DNA of 21,586 nucleotides from positions 1 to 21,586 of the forward strand of contig NCJP01000015.1 of assembly GCA_002278985.1 (NCBI GenBank), read 5' to 3'. Below the pieces are notes generated by a model that saw only the letters and a list, made by a program, of their open reading frames with translations, ran no database searches and had not been told where the DNA came from. Both the position numbers and the translations under genes were made by a program. Of the stretch, positions 16,460 through 21,586 are shown piece after piece (position 1 is the first letter of the stretch; each line of letters begins with the position of its first letter). Origin of the DNA: Erythrobacter sp. 34-65-8 (GTDB taxonomy: Bacteria > Pseudomonadota > Alphaproteobacteria > Sphingomonadales > Sphingomonadaceae).

Positions 16460-17475
16460 GCCAGGGTTCCGACCAGAGACAGCAGCTCGTCCCGTTTAGC
16501 CAGCAGTTCCGGCTTGCGGGCAGGATCGCCAGCGAGACTGGTGCCGACCAGGGCACGTTCGAGGCGGGCATGGCCAACCTCGCTCAGCCTGGGCAGACGC
16601 GCGGTCATGGCGGCCATGTCGTCCATCTTCGCCCAGCAGTTGAGCACCAGATCGCAGCCTGCGGCAATCGCCCTCTCGGCCCGCTCAGGTACCGAGCCGG
16701 CCAGTGCCTCCATGTCGATATCGTCCGTCAGCAGCAGGCCATCGAAGCCAATACTGCCCCGGATGACGGTCTCGACGATCCGGGGTGACAGGGTCGCCGG
16801 ATTTTCCCTGTCCCAGGCAGTGAACAGCAGATGGCCCGTCATGCCGACGGGGGCGGTGTTGAGGGTGCGAAACGGAGCAAGGTCCATCTCCAGCTCCGCC
16901 TCGCTCGCCGTAACCGTAGGCAGGGCCTTGTGGGTATCGGTGGTGGTGCGGCCGTGGCCCGGCATATGCTTGATGCATCCCGCAACACCAGCCCGCGCCA
17001 ACCCGTCGAGGATGGCGCGCCCGAGCGCGGCGACGCGCATCGGTTCGGAGCCAAGGGCACGGTCACCGATCACATCATGTGCGCCCGGCTGGCGCACATC
17101 GAGCGGCGGATGGCAATCGACCGTAATACCCGCTTGGGCGAGTTCGATTCCGATCGCCTGGGCATTGACCCGCGCCGCTTCGATGGCGCTGGCTGGTGCA
17201 ACGTCATAGAGCGCATCAAACGCAGCGCCGGAAGGAAAGGCGGACCAGTGCGGCGGGCGCAGACGGGCGACCCGCCCCCCTTCCTGGTCGATGCAGATAA
17301 ACAGCCGCTCACGCCCGTGGATCTCGCGCAGGGTATCCGTCAGCGCGCGCAGCTGCTCCGGGTCCTGGCAATTGCGACCGAACAGGATGTACCCGGCGGG
17401 GTCCGCTTCGCGAAAGAAGGCGCGCTCGTCATCCAGCAGGACGGGGCCCGACAGGCCGAAGATTGCAGGCGTCAT
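16456..17475 (-). CDS. nagZ: NagZ, beta-N-acetylhexosaminidase (GH3), cell-wall recycling
   Basis: A cytoplasmic glycosidase removing GlcNAc from anhydro-muropeptides during peptidoglycan recycling. It has 339 residues. The family motif KHMPGHGRTTTDTH (169-182) carries the His/Asp dyad (D180, H182), and LLTDDIDMEAL holds the catalytic nucleophile (D251). FICIDQEGGRVARL is the usual substrate-loop segment. The ATG at 17473-17475 is chosen because the family begins M-P-IFGLSG; an earlier in-frame start at 17511 would run through a strong hairpin. In other bacteria NagZ products can induce AmpC beta-lactamase; no ampR/ampC is present here. It overlaps scpA. Confidence 0.95.
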   Translation of the reverse strand: MTPAIFGLSGPVLLDDERAFFREADPAGYILFGRNCQDPEQLRALTDTLREIHGRERLFICIDQEGGRVARLRPPHWSAFPSGAAFDALYDVAPASAIEAARVNAQAIGIELAQAGITVDCHPPLDVRQPGAHDVIGDRALGSEPMRVAALGRAILDGLARAGVAGCIKHMPGHGRTTTDTHKALPTVTASEAELEMDLAPFRTLNTAPVGMTGHLLFTAWDRENPATLSPRIVETVIRGSIGFDGLLLTDDIDMEALAGSVPERAERAIAAGCDLVLNCWAKMDDMAAMTARLPRLSEVGHARLERALVGTSLAGDPARKPELLAKRDELLSLVGTLA

Positions 17476-17496
17476 GAAAAGCAGGTTCGCAGGAAG

Positions 17497-17529
17497 GGCG
17501 GCGGCCTGCAAGCGTTGCGGGCCGCCGCC
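17497..17529. repeat. strong intercistronic hairpin between the SPOR gene and nagZ
   Basis: GGCGGCGGCC (17497-17506) and GGCCGCCGCC (17520-17529) are perfect 10-bp arms; inside them GCAA and TTGC extend the stem past one mismatch to a GCG loop. It fills half of the 67-bp gap between the SPOR gene stop and the nagZ start. No T-run follows on the transcribed strand, so it more likely affects mRNA stability or relative expression than ends transcription. Confidence 0.7.
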
Positions 17530-17542
17530 ATGTGCACAAGGG

Positions 17543-18286
17543 TCAGTTCTTGACCTGGCAGGGAATCGCCTGGGCTTTCAGCCTGGCGCAAAGTGCGTTC
17601 GCGGCTGCAAGGTCGCCCGGCACCGCTTGCAGGCGATAGACCGTGCCCGATTCGATCTGCCCTTCCATGATGCGGTATCGCACGCCTTGCAAAACATCGG
17701 TCTGGCGGTTGATCGCAGTCCAGCCCGCTTCGGCGGAGGCGCGGCTCGAATAGGCGCCAACCTGCACCCCGACACCGCCGGCCGCTGGCTCAGGCGCCTG
17801 CGGACCGGCAGCATTGATGCTCGGGCGCGGTGCAGCGGTGGCTGCCGGAGCAGTCGGGCTGGCCGCGTTATCGGTAGCAAGCCGGCCCTCACGGGTCTCG
17901 CCTTCACCGACGCCCGGAGCCACATCGCCCGTGCCTTCAAAGGTCTTGCCGCCGGGATCCTCGGGGCGCTCCTTCATCGGCCCTGCGGGCGCTGCAATGG
18001 TGCTGCCGTCCGCAACCAGGTCCGGATCAGGCCGGTTGCTCCACCACCACAGGCCGTAGAGGACCGCACCAATAACCGCGAGACCGATCGCGAAGGTCGC
18101 CAGCAGGCGCCCCAGACCGGAGCCTTGCTCCTCATCCTCGTAATCGCCGGACTCAAGCCAGGGGAGCGGTTCGTCATCGGCGGCCAGCGAGAACTCCTCG
18201 GTTCCCTCGTCGATCTCGTCCCACTCTTCTTCGCCCAGCGGCTCGTCGCCGTCGCGCTCGCGCCCGTTGTCCCCCAGCCCGATCAT
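17543..18286 (-). CDS. SPOR-domain membrane protein
   Basis: A 247-residue bitopic protein. An acidic cytoplasmic N-region (DEPLGEEEWDEIDEGTEEF) of about 55 residues precedes one TM (LLATFAIGLAVIGAVLYGLWWW, near residues 58-80), then a Pro/Ala/Gly-rich periplasmic linker. The C-terminal SPOR domain (last ~75 residues) contains GVGVQVGAYSSRASAEAGW and a second repeat VYRLQAVPGDLAAANALC. SPOR domains bind denuded septal glycan, so a role at the division site is likely, with the detailed function unknown. The ATG at 18284-18286 has AGGAG 8 nt upstream; a GTG two codons earlier overlaps the argS stop. It is directly downstream of argS. Confidence 0.88.
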   Translation of the reverse strand: MIGLGDNGRERDGDEPLGEEEWDEIDEGTEEFSLAADDEPLPWLESGDYEDEEQGSGLGRLLATFAIGLAVIGAVLYGLWWWSNRPDPDLVADGSTIAAPAGPMKERPEDPGGKTFEGTGDVAPGVGEGETREGRLATDNAASPTAPAATAAPRPSINAAGPQAPEPAAGGVGVQVGAYSSRASAEAGWTAINRQTDVLQGVRYRIMEGQIESGTVYRLQAVPGDLAAANALCARLKAQAIPCQVKN

Positions 18287-18288
18287 GC

Positions 18289-20046
18289 TCACATCTCCTC
18301 GACCGCCTCGACCCCGAGAAGGGCGAGACCATTGCGGATAACCTGCCCGATCTGGGCGGCGAGGAAAAGCCTTGCCCCGGTCAATTGCGGATTCTGTGCC
18401 ACGATGAACCGCTTTTCCGGGTCATCGTTACCCATGTTCCAGAAAGCGTGGAAGGCGGCTGCCAGATCATAGAGATAGAAGGCCACCCGGTGCGGTTCGC
18501 GCGCTTGGGCGGCCGCCTCCACCAGCCGCGGAAACTGCGCCGCCTGCCGCACCAGCCCGCGATCCGCCTCGCCCAGCAGGTCGAGCCCGGCACCATCTGG
18601 CATGAAGCCCTCTGCCGCACCCTTGCGCAGCGACGAGCGGATGCGGGCGTGGGCATACTGGACATAGAAGACAGGATTGTCTTTCGACGCTTCGACCACC
18701 TTGTCGAAATCGAAGTCCATCTGGGCCTCCGGCTTGCGGGTCAGCATGGTGAAGCGGACCACATCCTTGCCGACCATCTCGACCACATCGGCAAGCGTCA
18801 CGAAGTTCCCGGAGCGCTTGCTCATCTTGAATGGCTGGCCGCCCTTCAGAAGCTGGACCATCTGGACCAGCTTGACCTCGAACGGCTTGGGCCCAGTCGA
18901 ATTCGGGCCTTGCCCGCCGGTCAGCGCCGCCACGGCCGCCTTGATCCGCTTGACCGTGCCGGCATGGTCGGCACCCCAGATGTCGACCAGCTCGTCAGCG
19001 GTCTGCGCTTTCTGGAAGTGGTATGCCAGATCGGCCCCGAAATAGGTCCAGCTGCCATCGCTCTTGCGGATCGGGCGGTCCTGGTCATCCCCGAAGCGGG
19101 TGGAGCGAAACAGCGGCAGTTCAACCGGCTCCCAGTCTTCAGGCGTCTTGCCCTTGGGCGCTTCGAGTTCGCCATCATAGACCAGATCCTGCGCGCGCAG
19201 CCAGGCTTCCGCCTCCTCCGGCTTGCCAGCGGCTTGCAGTTCGGCCTCGGACGAGAACAGGTCGTGCACGATGCCCAGCTTGGCCAGATCATCCCTGATC
19301 ATCGCCAGCATGGCCTCGACCGCGCGGGTGCGGAACAGCGCCAGCCATTCGGCTTCCGGCGTATCGGCATAACGCGCACCGAACTCCTCAGCCAGTATCT
19401 GTCCGACCGGAACCAGATAGTCACCCGGATACAGCCCTTCGGGGATCTCTCCGACGGCCCGGCCCAGCGCTTCACAGTAACGCAGGTGCACCGAGCGGGC
19501 GAGAACGTCGACCTGACCGCCGGCATCGTTGACGTAGTATTCGCGAATGACGCTGTGCCCGGCGAATTCGAGCAGGCTGGCCAGCGCATCGCCGACTACC
19601 GCGCCGCGGCAGTGGCCCATATGCATCGGTCCGGTCGGATTGGCCGAGACGTATTCGATGTTCACCGTCCGCCCTGTGCCCATGGTGGAGCGGCCGTAAT
19701 CAGGCCCCAGATCCGCGATGGCCCGCAGTTCACTGGTCCAGACGCTGTCTGCCAGCCGAAGGTTGATGAAACCCGGCCCGGCAATTTCCGCGCTGACGAT
19801 ATCATGGTCATGTGCCAGCTGGGCCGCGAGCTTTTCCGCCAGCGCCCGCGGGTTCGTGCCGGCGGGCTTGGCCAGGACCATCGCGGCGTTGGTGGACAGA
19901 TCACCGTGGTCGGGATCGCGCGGCGGCTCGACCGCCACTGCCTGTCGGGGCGTTCCGGCAGGAATGACACCCTCGCCTTCCAGGGCATCGAGCGCGGCGG
20001 AAACTTTGGCCGCAAAAGCGGCATGAAGCGTTTTCGGTTCGGACAT
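18289..20046 (-). CDS. argS: arginyl-tRNA synthetase
   Basis: A 585-residue class I aminoacyl-tRNA synthetase charging tRNA-Arg. The N-terminal additional domain (residues 1-100) recognises the tRNA D-loop; the HIGH signature is HMGH (142-145) inside ANPTGPMHMGHCRGAVVGDA, and the KMSKS loop is KMSKRSG (407-413). A C-terminal DALR anticodon-binding domain ends the protein, with FYVQYAHARIRS at its beginning. The ATG at 20044-20046 is the first fitting start. The ribosome site is weak (AGGT about 18 nt upstream). It probably begins the argS-SPOR-nagZ-scpAB-tatABC transcript. All motifs are intact. Confidence 0.97.
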   Translation of the reverse strand: MSEPKTLHAAFAAKVSAALDALEGEGVIPAGTPRQAVAVEPPRDPDHGDLSTNAAMVLAKPAGTNPRALAEKLAAQLAHDHDIVSAEIAGPGFINLRLADSVWTSELRAIADLGPDYGRSTMGTGRTVNIEYVSANPTGPMHMGHCRGAVVGDALASLLEFAGHSVIREYYVNDAGGQVDVLARSVHLRYCEALGRAVGEIPEGLYPGDYLVPVGQILAEEFGARYADTPEAEWLALFRTRAVEAMLAMIRDDLAKLGIVHDLFSSEAELQAAGKPEEAEAWLRAQDLVYDGELEAPKGKTPEDWEPVELPLFRSTRFGDDQDRPIRKSDGSWTYFGADLAYHFQKAQTADELVDIWGADHAGTVKRIKAAVAALTGGQGPNSTGPKPFEVKLVQMVQLLKGGQPFKMSKRSGNFVTLADVVEMVGKDVVRFTMLTRKPEAQMDFDFDKVVEASKDNPVFYVQYAHARIRSSLRKGAAEGFMPDGAGLDLLGEADRGLVRQAAQFPRLVEAAAQAREPHRVAFYLYDLAAAFHAFWNMGNDDPEKRFIVAQNPQLTGARLFLAAQIGQVIRNGLALLGVEAVEEM

Positions 20047-20065
20047 GCCGCGCGGTTAGCCGACC

Positions 20066-20101
20066 TGCGCAAAAGCGCAAGATGCGGGCAGGCCTGCCCG
20101 C
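20066..20101. repeat. palindromes between the lipoprotein gene and argS
   Basis: GCGGGCAGGCCTGCCCGC (20084-20101) is a perfect 18-bp palindrome; TGCGC-AAAA-GCGCA (20066-20079) is a smaller hairpin next to it. They lie in the 65-bp gap after the lipoprotein stop and before argS. A short T-rich stretch follows the large palindrome on the transcribed strand, so it may be a terminator or attenuator-like hairpin, or an operator. Confidence 0.5.
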
Positions 20102-20111
20102 CCGGACCCGA

Positions 20112-20762
20112 TCAGCGCGTAGCGTTGTAGGCGAGCTGCTGCTCGGTCAGCTGGAAGCCGACCAGGAGTTCGAAGGTCGCTCGGTTGAGTGCGGCGCGCA
20201 CCTGAGGATCGGCCAGCGGATCGAGCGCCGCATCGGGATCGCCCGCCTTGCGCCTGCGGGTGATCTGTTCGCGGATGTCGGCAGGCAGGGTCGCTTCGTT
20301 GCGATCGACGAAAGCACCGGCCTTGGCGGAGGCGCTGGCCCGTTCCTGTCCGTCGGCAAAGTCGACCGCAACCGTCCCGATCCGCTTGGTCTGGACGGCT
20401 GCCCCGCCGCGCAGAACCGTGGCGAAAAAGGGCAGCTCGATCCGCCGCGCACCGCGCGTGTCGGTCCGGCGCACCAGGACATCGAAACTGGCTTCCGAAT
20501 AGACCCGCGCACCCGAATCGTTGCAGGTGCTGCGAACGTTGGTGATCGCAGCGACGGCATCGATATTCGCAGCGGTGCGGTCACCCGGCGTGCGGAACAG
20601 GGTTACATCGCCGGTGTAGTCCGGCACCCCGACTGCCGGGCAGACGCTGCGGACAGCGGTGATGCCGACACCCTCGTCGATCACCAGCTCACCATCGCGC
20701 GCGCAGCCTGCCAGAGCGATAGCACAGGCCGAGGCCCAAAGCAGCTTGCGGGTCAATGTCAT
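20112..20762 (-). CDS. outer-membrane-type lipoprotein of unknown function
   Basis: A 216-residue protein with a lipoprotein signal MTLTRKLLWASACAIALAGC: basic n-region, hydrophobic core and lipobox LAGC with the lipidated Cys at 20. No catalytic motif is recognised. The mature part is mostly beta-like segments (for example YSEASFDVLVRRTDTRGARR and ELPFFATVLRGGAAVQTKRI) followed by a helical end with ADPQVRAALNRATFELLVGF. The residue after Cys is Ala, not Asp, so retention in the inner membrane is not signalled by the E. coli rule. The ATG at 20760-20762 has GAGGAA 9 nt upstream. It is divergent from ispH with 72 bp between, and precedes argS. Confidence 0.82.
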   Translation of the reverse strand: MTLTRKLLWASACAIALAGCARDGELVIDEGVGITAVRSVCPAVGVPDYTGDVTLFRTPGDRTAANIDAVAAITNVRSTCNDSGARVYSEASFDVLVRRTDTRGARRIELPFFATVLRGGAAVQTKRIGTVAVDFADGQERASASAKAGAFVDRNEATLPADIREQITRRRKAGDPDAALDPLADPQVRAALNRATFELLVGFQLTEQQLAYNATR

Positions 20763-20834
20763 GCGGTACCGTTCCTCGAATTCATCGTTCGCACGCCCTA
20801 GCGGGCCATGCAGCAAAGCGCTAGAGGCGGGTTT

Positions 20835-21586
20835 ATGAACGCGCCCTTGCCTGTCGCCGCCCAGAAGCCTGCCGCTGACCAGAGCGGAGTCCGCTTGCCC
20901 CTGACCGTGCTGGTCGCCGCGCCTCGCGGGTTCTGCGCCGGAGTGGACCGCGCGATCGAGATCGTCGAGCGGTCGCTCGAACGCTATGGCGCACCGGTCT
21001 ATGTCCGGCACGAGATTGTCCACAACCGCTTCGTGGTTGACGGGCTGAAAGCGAAGGGCGCCATCTTCGTCGAGGAGCTGGACGAGGTGCCCGATGGCGC
21101 GCCGGTGGTGTTCAGCGCGCACGGCGTGCCCAAGTCTGTCCCGGACGAGGCGCAGCGGCGCGGCCTTGCCTACCTCGATGCCACCTGTCCGCTGGTCAGC
21201 AAGGTCCACCGGCAGGCCGAGCGGCACATCGAGAAAGACCTGCACATCGTGTTCGTGGGGCATGAAGGCCATCCCGAAGTCATCGGCACCATGGGCCAGG
21301 TTCCCGAAGGGTGGATGACTCTGGTCGAAACCGTTGACGATGTCGCCAGGCTCGATTTTGCCGCAGACGCGCCGCTGTCGTTCCTCACCCAGACCACCCT
21401 GTCGGTCGATGACACCGCCGATATCATTGCCGCCTTGCAGGCAAAGTATCCGCACATCGTTGGCCCCAAGGCAGAGGACATCTGCTACGCCACCTCCAAC
21501 CGCCAGGCAGCGGTGAAGGCCATTGCGCCGGACAGCGACCTGGTGCTGGTAATCGGCGCGCCCAATTCGTCCAACTCGCTGCGCCT
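20835..21586 (+). CDS. ispH: IspH, 4-hydroxy-3-methylbut-2-enyl diphosphate reductase (partial)
   Basis: The last enzyme of the non-mevalonate (MEP) isoprenoid pathway, reducing HMBPP to IPP and DMAPP with a [4Fe-4S] cluster. The window holds 250 codons; the 3' end lies outside. The three cluster cysteines are visible: C34 ([16 protein letters not shown]), C118 (DATCPLV) and C217 ([10 protein letters not shown]). Substrate histidines H63 (HEIVHN), H96 (SAHGV) and H146 (GHEGHPEV), and the [10 protein letters not shown] segment, match E. coli IspH with an offset of about 22 residues from an N-terminal extension. The ATG at 20835 follows AGAGGCGGG. It is divergent from the lipoprotein gene. High confidence from motifs alone. 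Confidence 0.97.
   Translation, partial: MNAPLPVAAQKPAADQSGVRLPLTVLVAAPRGFCAGVDRAIEIVERSLERYGAPVYVRHEIVHNRFVVDGLKAKGAIFVEELDEVPDGAPVVFSAHGVPKSVPDEAQRRGLAYLDATCPLVSKVHRQAERHIEKDLHIVFVGHEGHPEVIGTMGQVPEGWMTLVETVDDVARLDFAADAPLSFLTQTTLSVDDTADIIAALQAKYPHIVGPKAEDICYATSNRQAAVKAIAPDSDLVLVIGAPNSSNSLR

Noticed and set aside
18385..20130. 581-codon open frame on the plus strand opposite argS
   Set aside because: A shadow frame of a high-GC gene: it lies codon-for-codon over the full arginyl-tRNA synthetase, which has all its motifs, and the shadow protein is Arg/His/Gln-rich with no domain.
20763..21455. Upstream extension of the lipoprotein reading frame opposite ispH
   Set aside because: The frame is open by chance. 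The lipoprotein signal peptide and ribosome site fix the start at 20762, and ispH on the other strand is clearly real.

Overview
The window looks like chromosomal DNA of a high-GC alphaproteobacterium, most likely a sphingomonad (Erythrobacteraceae/Sphingomonadaceae type). The grounds are the codon use, the gene order argS - SPOR protein - nagZ - scpA - scpB - tatA - tatB - tatC, the bpt-tamA-tamB cluster, and a small Ala-rich secreted membrane peptide typical of that group. The lineage is inferred from remembered synteny and protein style, not from a search. Nearly all genes are housekeeping genes; no CRISPR array, transposase, rRNA or tRNA was found.

Layout. (1) 1-1900: a scrap of a minus-strand ABC-transporter ATPase (about 1-104) runs straight into a Na+/Ca2+ antiporter that has lost its N-terminus. 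A convergent two-gene minus-strand unit follows (XRE regulator plus membrane protein, ATGA overlap), with an upstream control region holding three copies of a 17-bp motif. (2) 1979-2479: a phage-type GH24 lysozyme whose 3' end overlaps the end of tamB. (3) 2473-9627, minus: bpt (leucyl-transferase), tamA and tamB, tightly packed and partly overlapping. (4) 9803-11059, minus: threonine ammonia-lyase; divergent from it is a secreted amidohydrolase (11193-12854). (5) 12855-13212: a palindrome-rich non-coding stretch ahead of a small secreted membrane peptide, which ends in a clean intrinsic terminator. (6) 13603-20046, minus: argS, SPOR protein, nagZ, scpA, scpB, tatA, tatB, tatC, with several 4-nt start/stop overlaps. 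(7) 20112-20762, minus: a lipoprotein; divergent from it is ispH, cut by the right edge.

How genes work together. TamA (outer-membrane barrel) and TamB (periplasm-spanning) form one envelope-assembly machine. TatA, TatB and TatC should form the twin-arginine translocase. ScpA and ScpB form the kleisin part of the SMC condensin. NagZ (cell-wall recycling) and the SPOR protein (septal peptidoglycan binding) sit between argS and scpA.

Most unusual point. tatC is broken by a patch of about 150 bp (near 13819-13970). The patch reads as a piece of an actinobacterial-type glycosyltransferase, replaces the middle of TatC including TM4, and shifts the frame. Together with the hybrid junction at the left edge this points to chimeric joins, either in the assembly or by real short-homology recombination. 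I found no convincing new defence or mobile system.
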